This document shows, piece after piece, positions 45,694 to 57,494 of a stretch of DNA of 64,000 nt (its first letter is position 1; each line of letters starts with the position of its first letter). The notes below the pieces were generated by a model. It was not told where the DNA came from and did not search any database. It saw only the letters and a program-made list of their open reading frames with translations. Origin of the DNA: Papiliotrema nemorosa (lineage: Eukaryota > Basidiomycota > Tremellomycetes > Tremellales > Rhynchogastremaceae); NCBI GenBank assembly GCA_032158125.1, contig JASKOT010000037.1, positions 1-64,000 on the forward strand. Reading direction: 5' to 3'. Both the position numbers and the translations under genes were made by a program.

Positions 45694-47304
45694 TCAAGCC
45701 GACACCTTCTCCAATCCCGGCAAGAAATGATATCCCCCTTCTTTCCTAATCTGATCGAACATCTGGGGGTCAATACAGCCCGCGACCATCGGTGCCAATA
45801 CTCACGCTCATAGTCATGAGTGTCTCCTCATGCGGCATTAGATCGCACTCGAGCTGACCGTCTGATCTTAGTGTCCCTCCCCGCTGACCGTTCCGATTAC
45901 CCACCTCGCAGACATCTCGCTACTGCGTCTGCCTCGAAATGCCATCCTACCCCTTCAAACTCCTCCGCGTGATGCTCGTCGGGCAAATAGATGGATTCGG
46001 CAGCATCATCGTGTAGAGCTTCTTCGTCTGGATTCCTATATCTCTTGACGGTGTATCCTTTAGGGCACGACGTGATACCGTGGACTATGATCTCCCTGCT
46101 AATGAGCTCAAACATGATGAAGGCATATGGCGGCTCACCCCTTTGATCCCACTATGCGCGTACTGGCTGATTCGTCTGTCGCCGATAGGAGATTGACCGT
46201 GCCTATCATTAGTGAGTTTCTGGTCCGCGATCAGAGGAGAGACGGTGATAGGAGGTCTAGACGTACAGTTGGCAATGGCGTTGAGCTCCGAGAAGACTAG
46301 GGAAAAGGTGGTAGCGATGTCTACGCCGTTATGCATCAACATTGTGCTTCCCACTCTGCTCGGGGGGAGTCTCCCATTCTTCGGATGCCGAAACAACATG
46401 GTCAATGCCTACACGTCAATCCCAGCTGCAGAGCAGTGGAGACTGACCCAGAGGAGGGGGTAAGGTCCAAGGTCCAATAGACATCCTCCGGCAAGTTGAG
46501 GGTTTAACAATCGGTGTGACGAAGGTTTCGTATCGAGCGAACGCATTGACAAGTCCGAGTAGAGACATCTAATCTCTCCTATTTCACCTGAATGAACTGA
46601 TTCTTGTACAGCGAGAAGATTGGGATTGAACCGCGTCCAGACCGCTGAGAGTCAGTGCTGCCAAGCTTCCTCGACTCCTTGGGGCATGTAAACTGGGAAG
46701 GACTGACCTTCCATGAGGAAGACGTCTTTCTGCTTGGCCAAGTCGGATAAGACTTTCCATTCCTCTGCGTTCAACGTTGCAGGCTGTCGTGAGCTGATCG
46801 TCGGCTCGCTAATGAGACGAAATCCTACCTTCTCCAACAAGCAATGTTTTCCAGCTTTGAGCGCTAAGAGAGCATCGTCAAAGTGAGAGATATTCATCGT
46901 TCCCACATAAATCACATCCACATTCTATAATCAGCTTCCACCCCGCCATCTCCATCATCACATCAAGCAAAGAAAGACTCTGCTCACAGGATCATCGACT
47001 ACCCCTTCATAGCTCCCGTACGGGGTGACTGGAAGCTTGACCAACCCCTCTTTCTGCGCCGCGGCTCCAGACGGACAAGAAGTCTTGATAAACTCTTGAG
47101 CCTTGGAGAGGGATCGGGAACCGATAGCCACCACGGCGTGCGATACATCATACGTCTTTCTCGTCGAAGGAGAATAACACAGGTCCTTGACGAACATGCT
47201 TGACATCCCTATCAGTCAACTCGACGGTCGAGCCAGAACGATGCGCGGTGTTACTCACATCCGCATCCCAGTATTCCCCATTTTACGACGTACGGCGAAG
47301 ACAT
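45694..47304 (-). CDS. Gfo/Idh/MocA dehydrogenase, dihydrodiol dehydrogenase-like
   Basis: NAD(P)-dependent oxidoreductase starting at ATG 47304 (MSSPYVVKWGILGCG, Rossmann GxxGCG), stop at 45694-45696. The second exon gives VSHAVVAIGSRSLSKAQEFI; the next, NVDVIYVGTMNISHFDDALL and GKHCLLEKPATLNAEEW (EKP motif). Removal of an intron joins VFLMEA to VWTRFNPIFSLYKNQF; the EAxWTRFxP block marks the trans-1,2-dihydrobenzenediol dehydrogenase / NADP-xylose dehydrogenase group. The C-terminus has KGYTVKRYRNPDEEALHDDA, EFEGVGWHFEADAVARCLRD and MPHEETLMTMSMFDQIRKEG, the usual end. Likely substrates are aldoses or dihydrodiols. It is a second Gfo/Idh gene, some 10 kb from the one at 33.9-35.5 kb, and not a close copy of it. 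Confidence 0.85.
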
Positions 47305-47673
47305 GGCGAAGCGTTGTTTATCCAAATATCAAGCTATTGTGAGTGCTTGAGATGTATGATGGGCTAGGGGGATCTAGGGAGCATGCATTCTCAATCATGA
47401 TTCTGCAGATACAGATGATATAGGACGACCAATCTACAGAGCTGAAGCCTCCGGATAGATAACGGATATATGGGCTTATCAAAGTTCCGGATCAATCTGA
47501 CCAGCACAACCAATTTCGCGCTACGAGACAAGCTCGAACAAGTGGGGTAAAGCAGCAAGGTATAGGATACATTGCAGAATGACAGATGGGGGTGATGGTG
47601 TATGCAGGAATGTGTACTAGACAAAGTTGATGCAGGTACTGAAATACTAAGTGACGGCAGTATAACGGCGTGC
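47305..47673. other. intergenic, upstream of the dehydrogenase
   Basis: About 370 bp between two minus-strand genes. Open frames here have no family marks; presumably the promoter of the dehydrogenase gene and the helicase 3' UTR. Confidence 0.4.
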
Positions 47674-50477
47674 TTATAAAGTCGGTTGAGCCGGTTGAAG
47701 CCCCGCCTGTCTAAACCAAGGGATATCTGCCAACCAAGCCTGATCAAAGGCGGAGACGTTCCGAGCATAGATGGAAGAGGTAATGGCCTGAGTTATCAGC
47801 TCCATCCATGAATGGCAACGCAGACGTACAAGTTCGTCGTACAGGATAGCTGGAACTCGCTTGCTCATCAATACGCTTGACGGATGTATTTTGACTTGCT
47901 GCGACCGTTAGACATCGTCCGACAACCCAACAAAGGCTGCTTACCAAGCTTCCTGCTGCTTGTCGATACGTCCCATCGGCTTGAATCACCGCAGTGTTCA
48001 TGAACAAACCCTGTAACAAGGCCCGAACCACGACGCTATTATCTGTCTTATTGACCGCGCCGTTCGACCCGCTCGATCCGTTGGATTTGGGTCCAGACGC
48101 AGAGACTGACCAATCTTGACCGAAGCGTGTCGCAAGTTCTCGGAGCTGATCTCTGATCTTCGTCGCCTGGACGAGTGACTTCAGGTTGAGATGCGTTTCA
48201 TCCGCCCATGCTTTGACCGCCTTGGCTGAAGATCTCGATTTGATCTCCTCGTATGCTCTGAACACTGCAAGACCGGTAAGATGATCCCCTTCTCGATCGA
48301 TGTACTTTTTTCTAGCTTCGGCCGCTTCTTCACGCTTCGAAGAGCGGTCAATGAAGATAGGTCCAGAGTTGAGCAGGGATAAAATATCGATGATTTCATT
48401 GGGACAGCCGTACTCGAATGCAGCGATAAGGATACGGGCGTGGGAAGGGTCAAGAGGGTACTTGAGCATGTCTTGGCCAAGCGGGGTGATGGTCGTGGGC
48501 GAAGAAATGGCACCAAGTCCAGCCAACGTTTGGAAAGCAGCGGCGACTGATGATCAGCAAAAGATTACCATGGGTTTCGTTACAACTCACTTGGGTCCCG
48601 CCCTGGATTATCGATGAATTCGAACTCGAAAGGATCCAGACCCATTGCTATAAGCTGTAAGATGGCTGAAGCCAGATTTGTCCGTTGTATCTCTGGCGCG
48701 TCGAAAGGAGCAAAATCCTTGCCAAAGGTCGCTTCGGTGTACAACCGATAACACTCTCCATCCCTTTCTCGACCTGCTCGACCTGTTCTTTGCCAAGCAG
48801 CAGCTTGACTGATGGTCTTCTTGGCCAAGTGCTCGATAGCTATAAGACTCAGTACGAGGCCCTTCCGCTGTAAGCAACTCACCTCCGGAGGTACGAAAAA
48901 TGTATTCCTTTTCCTTTTTGTATCCAGTATCAATCACAAACACCACTCCAGGTATCGTTATACTCGTTTCAGCGATGTTCGTCGCGACAATGATCCGTCT
49001 CGTATTAGGCTTCTTCTTCCCAAAGATCCGGATCTGCGCTTCTGGCGGCAGGTTGGCATATAGTGGTAGAACTTCCATCTGATATCAGCCACATTTCACC
49101 AACAACAAACCTTCATCTGATCCTCTTTGAGCTCCTTGGAAGCCCGCCGTAAGAGATCACAGCATTGTTCAATCTCATCAGAGCCAGGCATAAACACCAA
49201 TGCGTCGCCGATCGCCCCCGGACGAAGGTGTACTTGCATGACATTCTTCGCGGCAGACTCGATGAAATCGTCGACGGGTCGCAAAACATGTCGGGTCGCC
49301 ACATCGTACATCCTCCCTTTGACCAGTAACGCATCCCGCCCGCTTCTCATCAGTCCCAAGCCAATGCGACAGGATAGACTCACGTCTCGAAAAAGTTGGA
49401 AAACTTGGTAGGGTCTAGGGTTGCACTCATAATGACAACCTTGAGTTCTCTGACCTGCTCCACCTCCTTACCCTTCCCCTTGTCGCCATTCACCATCATG
49501 CCCGCCTGCTTTTGCTTTGCCACCAGATCCTTCCGTATTCTCTGTATGCGTTTGAGCGCTCCACAGATAAAGTCGGTGTTCAATGTTCTCTCGTGTGCCT
49601 CATCCACCACTACAACATCGTACCGCAATAACAAGTTGAGCTTCCCATGATCCTCTTTCTCCCTCTCATCTGAATTTGACAACTCCCTGCCTGTCAGCGG
49701 GGTTACATGGAGTGTATGCTGGACACACCTCATGAGCACTCCCTCGGTAAGGTACCTGACCTTTGTCGAGACAGAAGTGGCATCCTCAAACCGGACGCTA
49801 TATCCCACTTCGCCTCCAAGCTTCGCCCCCATTTCCGCTGCTACACGATTGGCGAGAGCTATAGCCGGCAACCTCCTAGGCTGAGTGACTGCTATACTGG
49901 GCCCCCGAGAGAATCTTGATGCATAAGAGTCGGCGGAGAAATGGTCGAGAGAGGTAGATTCGGTCCGCAAGAGTTGAGGCAGTTGAGTGGATTTCCCACA
50001 TCCCGTCTCTCCGATAATCTGGGATTCAGCTGGATTTCAGAACGAGGACAATGCCACACACAATAGTCGTATCGTGAGCCATGATCTCATCGAGTATCAT
50101 CTGTCGTCCTGACCATCAGGCTGACCTGAATCGAATACGACCTCCAGCTCACCTTGGTAGAATGGCAGGTCCTGTCGAGTGACGAACAGCCGTTCAGCTT
50201 CAGCTTTCCGTGCTTTTCTCTCCTCGTCTAGCTCCTCTTTACTACTTGAGCCATTGGCCATCTTCCTCTTCTTTCCATTGACGGTGGCAGCTCCGTTCTT
50301 CAGCCCGTTCGGCCTGGCCAGGGGAGAAGAGGTGGATGCATGCCCATTTGGTATTGCCAGATGTTCCTCTTCATCCGAGCTGTCCTCGAAATCCGCTATC
50401 CGCTTTTTCGTGGGTGTACCGTTCGGCGTCGATGTGGAAACCCTGGAAGGACCTGCCTCCGACGCTGAGACGGCCAT
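47674..50477 (-). CDS. DEAH-box RNA helicase, Dhr2/DHX33-like
   Basis: Start ATG 50477 (MAVSASEAGPSRVSTSTPNG); a low-complexity, Lys-rich ~100-residue N-terminus precedes the core. Helicase motifs in order: I, IIGETGCGKSTQLPQLL; Ia, AVTQPRRLPAIALANRVA; II, VVVDEAHERTLNTDFI; III, VIMSATLDPTKF; IV, DALVFMPGSDEIEQCCDLL; V, IIVATNIAETSITIPGVVFV; VI, AAAWQRTGRAGRERDGECYR. The C-terminal winged-helix/ratchet region follows (LGQDMLKYPLDPSHARILIA) and an OB-type domain (MNTAVIQADGTYR, then KIHPSSVL and VPAILYDELVRL), ending AQPTL at 47674. The order and IHPSS block are those of the DHX8/15/33 superfamily; the short N-terminus and the C-terminal domain fit Dhr2/DHX33, a nucleolar rRNA-processing helicase, better than spliceosomal Prp proteins. 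That choice is inference. Confidence 0.85.
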
Positions 50478-50685
50478 TGCGTCTTCCAAGCGGATGTTAT
50501 ACCAACGGTAGGCTTTGTTGTTGATTTTTGAGCATGAATCAAAGATTTGGGTGAGAGGAGATGGGCGGACATCGCCGCTTCTAGCCCATCCTGCTACAGA
50601 CGATGAGCTGTCCTTCCCTCTCTTCTCTGGTCCATGTATCTGCGTCGAGAGGAATAGTATCTCGGTGGATAGATCAAAAGGCTGA

Positions 50686-52014
50686 ATGATGACTCGACCT
50701 CGTTGCGACCCGAATAATCAGGGCGAAATCCAGCAAAGGGATTTCCTTCCTTACTCTCACTTTCTTACCCGCAGAAAACTCACCGGCAACGCAAGATTCT
50801 GGGTTGAAAACGGTGGTATCCGACTCGATCCAGTATGGAGGAGCGAAAACTCCCTCAAGCAGACTCAAGAAAGAATAGGACAGCGAATGCAGGAATTATG
50901 GCATGCACATCCGGACTTCTCCCCCAATGTCATCTCACCCAAACTCGGCTTTCAGATCTATATTCCTCAGCACGTCAAGAGGACCGAGCTTGTAAAACCT
51001 CCAAGATGTATTGTTGATGATGAAGAGGCTATCGACAGCGATCAATGCTGTGCATACACTTGGCCTGCGAGGACGTATACGTGAGCGCAAAACCCTACTC
51101 TATACCCTTCAGTGTCAATGGCTGATGTGATGGAAGACATTGGCGGTTGAACTGCAATGAGAACATCAGTGATGACGGATCCCAAGGAACGACCGTTTTG
51201 CATGATTTCGAAGTCCGGGACGATTGCGTGATTATCGGCCAATGTTGGTTTTGTTACACCAACGAGGCGAAAAAGGGAGACTGCGATGTGGAAGGCATCA
51301 AGGTTGATCGAGAGACTGGAATCATGACGACCCCAAGGATGAGACATGAGGGCAGAGCATTCGTCCGCAACATTGCTATTGTACCATCTGAAGCTGTTTC
51401 GGAGGAGGTGAGTCACGTCGATTGATGAGCAGTCAGGAGAAGCTGACCTTGGAGGACGACGACGAGGATGGCGATTTCGTTCCGGCTTTCGAGCACGATT
51501 CCGACGATTCCAAAGTCGATGCATCCGAGGACGAGCATACGGAATTATAGGTACCTTTCCCATTGGGGGATGTATCGCAGCATCAAACGAGAGATCCAAC
51601 GCCGCAAAACAGATTGCCATATCATAAACGATGTTTTGGTGCGTCCCAATTGGCACAACGAGCTGATAAGCAGGACTCCACGAGGAATATAATTCAGAGC
51701 CACGTGGTGTTCCGTCTAGCCGACCGTCAAAGCGTAAAAGACCGATGAAGACGAAGGACGCAAGTCTACCGGGACATATCGCCAGGCACTCGACTTACAA
51801 TCGACCACAAGACGTCCCGCATACTCAAGCGAGTCATCCTGCAGCAATGGCAGCAATGACTCTCGAAGGTCAAGACACTACATCAAGAGACAGAGATCAA
51901 AAGACGACGAGGATCAAGTCGAAAGCAGAGATGGGGAAGTCGGTCCCCATCGAATACACATACGATCCCATTCGACGCCGACTCACCATTCACTCGTTCG
52001 GCGCCCCCTACTAA
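50686..52014 (+). CDS. unknown multi-exon gene, acidic and Cys-containing protein
   Basis: Not recognised. An open exon runs from ATG 50686 (MMTRPRCDPNNQGEIQQRDF) through FWVENGGIRLDPVWRSENSL, QERIGQRMQELWHAHPDFSP and KLGFQIYIPQHVKRTELVKP to a GTGAGC donor at about 51081. The next exon continues HWRLNCNENISDDGSQGTTV, VIIGQCWFCYTNEAKKGDCD and VEGIKVDRETGIM to a GTGAGT donor at about 51411. After a very short intron comes an acidic exon (EKLTLEDDDEDGDFVPAFEH) that either stops at 51550 or splices on. Downstream in-frame pieces (HQTRDPTPQNRLPYHKRCF, then GLHEEYNSEPRGVPSSRPSK, ending IHSFGAPY at 52014) join in phase through another ~35-nt intron, which supports one gene. The exon borders after 51411 are uncertain. 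Function unknown. Confidence 0.5.
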
Positions 52015-52274
52015 CATGGCACCATTCATGCGTTTTTTCATGAGATTCATACGACACATATACACAGAGAAAGAAGAAATGTGACAATCGACAAGTATGC
52101 AATAAAAGAGATAGAGCTAGAAAGCTAAAAAATACCGTAGACCCAAGATGATTCACCGTTCCCCATTTCATGTCGGCCTAGCGACGATGGACGTGTCTGA
52201 CTTCTGACGCTCCTACTCGGTTATCCATCTTCTATTCACCGTGTTCTACTACCCGCATGCTAGAGAGGGCTAGT

Positions 52275-55200
52275 CTAGAACATGGTCGAGTTCTTCCCAC
52301 CTTCAGGGAACAACACTGCCGAGGTAAACTTGGAGCCAAACTTGCCCAACTTGGATTTGGGCGCAGGCTTCGTTTCGGGTGCCGGAGCGAACTTTGCCAT
52401 TTCTTCTCTACGTTGAACTTCGGCCTTGGCAATTGCCATTTTCTGCATTTGTTCCGATCGAAGAGCTTCAAATCGAGCTTGCGCTTCGGCCTTTTTGGCT
52501 GCTTTGGCGGCGTCGGCAATACTATCATCAGTCAAAGCCAAGAGCCAGATGACTCCAAGAACACTCACGCCTTCTTTTCCGCCTTGAGTTGCTTCTTGCT
52601 GGATCCACCTGACGATGTCGTCATGATACTCTCCGTCTCGGTCGATGCGTATCCTCGCGCAGTCGGCAATGTCGACATGCTCATACTCGGACCGGCAGTG
52701 ACTCGAGGTGGATCGTCTAGGACAAAGCTGTACTCGGTAGCCACAGGACTACCAGGTGCTGTAAGCTTTTGCGAGGCGATGGAGGACGAAGAAGAGCTCG
52801 TAGCGACGGAAAAATGCTTCGGGACCTTGGGGTACCGACCAAACATGTCGGTCTGAGCTTGAGCAGCCGAAGCGATAGCTTGAGCCTGGTACGAGCTCAA
52901 AGCGGGTGGTGGGGCTCGATTGTACATTCCTGCGGATTCAAGAGTGGAGGGCTTGACTCGTTCCTTGTCGGAATGTTGAGAATGGTATGATCTCAGGCTA
53001 GTTTCGGAAGACCTTGACCCGTTGATCGTTCGGAAGCGGTGTAGGGTCCTGTGATCTTCCGGCAGAGGGGGAAGAGCCATCTTGTCGAACGAACCATGAC
53101 TGTGGCTGGACGTGGAAGACGAACGGGAGTCCATGGGATATCCGTGAGGTAAGATGTAAGATTCTCGGATTGACTCGGCGGGAGTAGCGGGATACCCCGT
53201 CGACTCGGTATTGGTAGGCGAATCAGGTCGGTGCTCACCATCATCAGACAAGTCGGGCGTGCGGAGTATCGGCGTCTTTTGGGATGTGAACTGCCTAGTG
53301 GTGGGAGCTGGACCGATGGTGGGTGCAGGTCGACCAGCACTTCGTCGAGGCACAGGAGGCGCTTGGTCGGGGTCTACAGGGGAGGGCATGCATGCGTCTT
53401 CTGCCGAAACGGACATAGCGGCAAGGAGCGAGTCGACCTGTTCGGCAACCTCGTCGACAAGAGTCATCGACTCGGCTCGAGCCCGACGGAAAGTATCACC
53501 TTCGACTCGTACGCCGGTGGCAGTAGTGCCAGAGTCAGCTTGAGACGGAGCGCTAGGACCAGGCGCTCCCAGAGCGGGGCTGTTGGATCGTCGATCGTTC
53601 ACAAGTGAGCCTGGGGGTCCTTGACGATGACTTCGAGAGGTTGTCCCGGCTTTAGCGGTCTGAAATAAGCGGCATGCAAGACAAACATGAATTCAACTCA
53701 CGTGAATCATGTTCAATGCTCTTACTTGGAGCTCCTGTTCGCCCGCCAGAGTGGCTATCTCATAAATGCCGACAGCGATCGAAGCGTCCAAACGCTCATG
53801 CAGCGCATGCACGACCAATTTGGCGAGTCGGTCAATCCTGTACTGCTTCGCCAGGAAGAGCAAAGCGGACAAGACGGGCGCACGATTTTGCAAGGGTGTG
53901 GATAATGACAAGGTGTAGAAATACTGCACAAGTGCAACGCAAACTGGGAACGGCTCGGGCACCTCCAAGCTCGTAGGCATGAGTCGAGCTGGGGTAAAGT
54001 TGCCGAGAAGGGTATCGGCAATATCGATAGTTGGCTGATCTTTGACCGCTCCGTTGAGTCGGTCGTTTAGCTCCTTTTCCTGCACGGCAAACCAGTGCCA
54101 TCTTTCCGACAAGAGTTGTCGAGAACACTTGATCTTTCTTCCATCGTCGCAAATGACCTCAAAGTCGGAAGCGAGTTCACCATCCATCATGGACAACCCG
54201 ACTTCCTGGATCTTGGGTGCGATCTCCAATCGAGGTGGCTGATAGATGCCGAAAGTTTCGAGAGAGATGACTGCCATGTTGTCCAAATTGACAGCTCGTC
54301 GACCGTAGTCTGAAGCGAGATCGTACTCGGTGTTTCCAAAGACCAGGATCTTTGCCTTTTCAGGCCACAGAACCGCTCGATTCCATGATCCCGTACTAAG
54401 CACGGCCGGTTCGAGGTGTCGCCAAGTGTAGGTGGAAAGGTCAAGCGACCAGATGGAAAAGGCAGCCGAGGATGAAGCGAGGTACAGACCGCAGAGTATG
54501 AAATGGTTTCCAACGATACCTCCAGTCGGAAAGCGCAGTCCAGGAGGCTGCGAAGAGCCCCTCATTCGATCCGATTGATCGCTGATCAGGACTGATGGTG
54601 GAGAAGAATGTTTGGTAGATTCAACAATGTCGACGGCTTCGTCGGCAGGTGCGAAGAGATCCAGTTCACGCCGGACTTTGGCAAAATCGTAATTTGAATA
54701 ACACCAGATCTGTCCGCCTTCACCTTCTTCGTCGATAGAGTAGGTCTGCGAGGAAGAAGTCTTCATATCTCCGCCTTTGGGTGTGATGACTCGTTGTTTG
54801 GAGGACGCAGCGACCGATCGATAGGCACCCTTGGAATGTTGACCCTGAAGTTCCGGTTGGAGAGTTTTGGAGACCCATCTTTTCTGTCGAAGATCATACA
54901 CATTGATCTCGTATACCCACCTGGCGTCAGCTTTGTCACTCCTGGTGTGACTCACGAGTTGTCGGAATGTTGACCGCCTGAGATGACTAGTTGACCACGG
55001 GTCACTGCGCTGAGATGGGCATATCGAGCCGAAGGTGTCAGAGCGCGGTCTTGCTCCGAAATATCAACACCTAATCCGATCGAAGGTGTGGGTTGAGCCA
55101 TCCATCTACGACTCGAACAATCGAAAAACCAAATATCATTGTGCACAGACATGGGATCCGTCTCTGATATTCCACCAAAACATACCAACTTGTCCTCCCC

Positions 55201-55543
55201 TATCGCCTTAGCTCCGCGGAATGTCGATTATCGGTCCACTTACAAACGTCCATCGAGTGGAAATACCTCGGACCTGGACCTGGACCCGCAATTATCCTGC
55301 TCCATATCCTAGTCTTGTGATCCATTGCCCACATTTCATTTGTCAATTTTCGATTGTGGACGAATTTTCCGCCAAACATGAAGATGGTGGGTGGATGAGG
55401 AGCAGGGAGGGGCGAGATCGTGATGGACGGTCCCTATCTCGTCAGCCAGCCCTCCATAGTAAGAGACTCACAGTGAGGGGAGGTGGGACATCGCCTTTGG
55501 TGGTCTCTGACCAACTCATCAGATGCGCCAACGACGAGTCCAT
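52275..55543 (-). CDS. kelch-repeat and BTB domain protein
   Basis: Large cytosolic scaffold or regulator. Start ATG 55543 (MDSSLAHLMSWSETTKGDVP), stop at 52275-52277, six or more exons. The N-terminal half is a kelch-type beta-propeller: TIFMFGGKFVHNRKLTNEMW, PGPGPRYFHSMDV, DKLVCFGGISETDPMSVHND, TPSARYAHLSAVTRGQLVIS and GIVGNHFILCGLYLASSSAA. A BTB fold follows (ELASDFEVICDDGRKIKCSR, then ALLFLAKQYRIDRLAKLVVH). The C-terminal ~450 residues are Ser/Pro-rich and end in a Lys/Glu helix (AAKKAEAQARFEALRSEQMQ) and a short Phe/Lys tail. Fission-yeast Ral2, a Ras-pathway activator, has a related kelch/BTB order, but I cannot prove orthology. An intron at about 53697-53655 joins NMIH to TAKAGTTSRSHRQG in frame. 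Confidence 0.8.
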
Positions 55544-57494
55544 CTTGGCGATCGAGGTGGGATCACCTTTCAAACGTAGTCTCCTGACAATTCGACCTTA
55601 AGTACCCGCCAGCGAGGTGGGGGAGCGTTATCGATAACGATGAGGACCTTGTAGTTGAAATCGAAGGAACCTAGACTAAATCACACTAGCGGTGAGGGGG
55701 GGGGGGGGGGGGGGGGATGTTTTCTGGTTTCTTGTAGAATATGAAGGAGGATGCGGTGTAGATATAAGGGAGTTTTGGAGCGGGTCGAGGGGGATAAGGG
55801 GATCACGCGAAACGTCGGACTGATGGCCGAGGTGGATACGGCAGCAGATGAGAGGGTGAAGGGGGGAGCTCTGGGCGGACAGGCGAGTCAGAGGGTGAGG
55901 GAGTTGAGCGGTGAGCGATGAGAGCGTCACTTGGATCAAAATCGATCAAAACTTGTGGTGGGAGGGGAGGGTTGTTTGAAGGGGAGAACAGGGGCTGTCG
56001 GAGAATACTGATGTACCTCGTTTGCCTCTCGGATGGTTCCTCTTGCACCAAAGGAGGGAATTCGTTTCGAAGATGGCTGTCACCGAGTCTTGGCTTGATC
56101 ACCCCTTCGTATCGGAGCTGCAGAGCGACGGGAAGGATATGAGAGTGGTGTGGAGAGGTTAATCTGATGGGATCAGCATTCATCTATCACCTCATCACCA
56201 TCATCACACTCCACATCCTCACTGGTCAGAGTTTGTACTTTGAGATAAAGTCAGGAGGTCTAGCTGAGCGATTAAAAGATGAATGATACCGCATGGCCCA
56301 TCAATGTGGATAGTCTGGGGTCAAAGGTCCAGGCGATGAGAGAGTGTGTGTGTGGGAGGAACCAGGACGAGGATGAGGACGAGGAACAGGGCAGCGATTG
56401 AAGGGTGTAGGACCTGTTCTAGACTTGCAAGACTCACCTCTTGGTTCTACTGACGTGGTCGACAAGGTGCGATCGAGAGAGAGCCGCGAGTCGTCTAGCC
56501 AAGGGAGGTCGAGGTCTAGGTCTGTGTTGATGGTACCTTTTCCCGAAAGTGCACCACCTGTATCCTTTCCAACCAGGTCGTCGCACTGCGCACAGCGCAA
56601 TGACCACGAAATGAGATATTTATCGCTAGACCACCCTCTCGTGTCCCGTAGCAAGGTGTCCAGAGTGCGAGTCGGCTGGGGTCGTTGAATCAATCGAGGT
56701 GATCAAAACGCAGAGTACGAGTAATATACTCCTCCCGTGTCCATGCTCAGCAATATCACTTTTACCCTCACATCCTCCGTCCCTTCTATATCCACTATCA
56801 CTCTACTCGTCGAAGCTGGTTCCAAGCTGAGCGAGGGTGAACGAGGTAGCGCGCGTCGGTAGACGAGGGAGGAGAGATGGAATTTTCGAGGGCACAAGAG
56901 TGAGCTTTGGTGTTCTTTGGTGTTTTAGATCAGGTTTCGAAATACACACACTGCGTATCTGGCAACGGTCATGCATGCTTTACGCCTCTGTCCAGATTCT
57001 GCGCAGAAGGGTAGGGTTGACCCAAGCGTGACGTTACTCCGAGCACTTTTTTCTTGTCTTATCACCCTTGTTCCTCGTTACCCTTTTTTTGGAAATGGAG
57101 TTACCATACGATCGCTCATACGCAGCATGGACCTGGATCTGGGAGGGTGCATCGCGCGACCACGTAGCAGGAAACCTCTGTCATCGAATGAGCACCCTCT
57201 CACTGCTCCGATTTCCACTCCCCGGTTCTGGTCGCGCGAGGGCTCATCGAGGATCGCTTACAAGCACTTTTAGCTCGGAAAAGCGACTGATAGCTCAGAT
57301 GCCGCCTTGTCAGATCCGACAACTTCGGTGTCACGGTACCATGTCGTTTGAGCAGTATCACCTCAAGTCAGGTACCGATCGCTTTTGACCCAGTCTAAGA
57401 GATGAAAATGAGATACATAGCACCCCAATGCTTTGAGCAGTCCGAGGCGATCTTATACAACTGATTCTTCCTATCGTTCTTTGGCTTATCGTCG
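55544..57494. promoter_or_regulatory. long upstream region of the kelch-BTB gene, with a poly(G/C) tract
   Basis: Nearly 2 kb without a supported gene, the largest gap in the window. Minus-strand open frames at 55676-55939 and 55803-56183 are Pro/Ser-rich and look like leader composition. It holds a G21 run at 55696-55716 and small GT/GA repeats around 56335-56395. It probably contains an extended promoter and leader of the kelch-BTB gene and the 3' UTR of the ubiquitin protease. Confidence 0.5.
55696..55716 (-). repeat. homopolymer tract, G21 on the plus strand
   Basis: Twenty-one consecutive G on the plus strand, which is C21 in the sense strand of the kelch-BTB gene, 153 bp upstream of its ATG. 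It probably lies in the 5' leader. Confidence 0.9.

Noticed and set aside
45694..47304. The two Gfo/Idh genes (33.9-35.5 and 45.7-47.3 kb) as a recent duplication
   Set aside because: They share only the fold and the EKP motif; exon structure and signature blocks differ.
55803..56183. 126-codon minus-strand open frame in the long gap
   Set aside because: Pro/Ser/His-rich composition typical of pyrimidine-rich leaders; no motifs and no splice connection to the kelch-BTB start.
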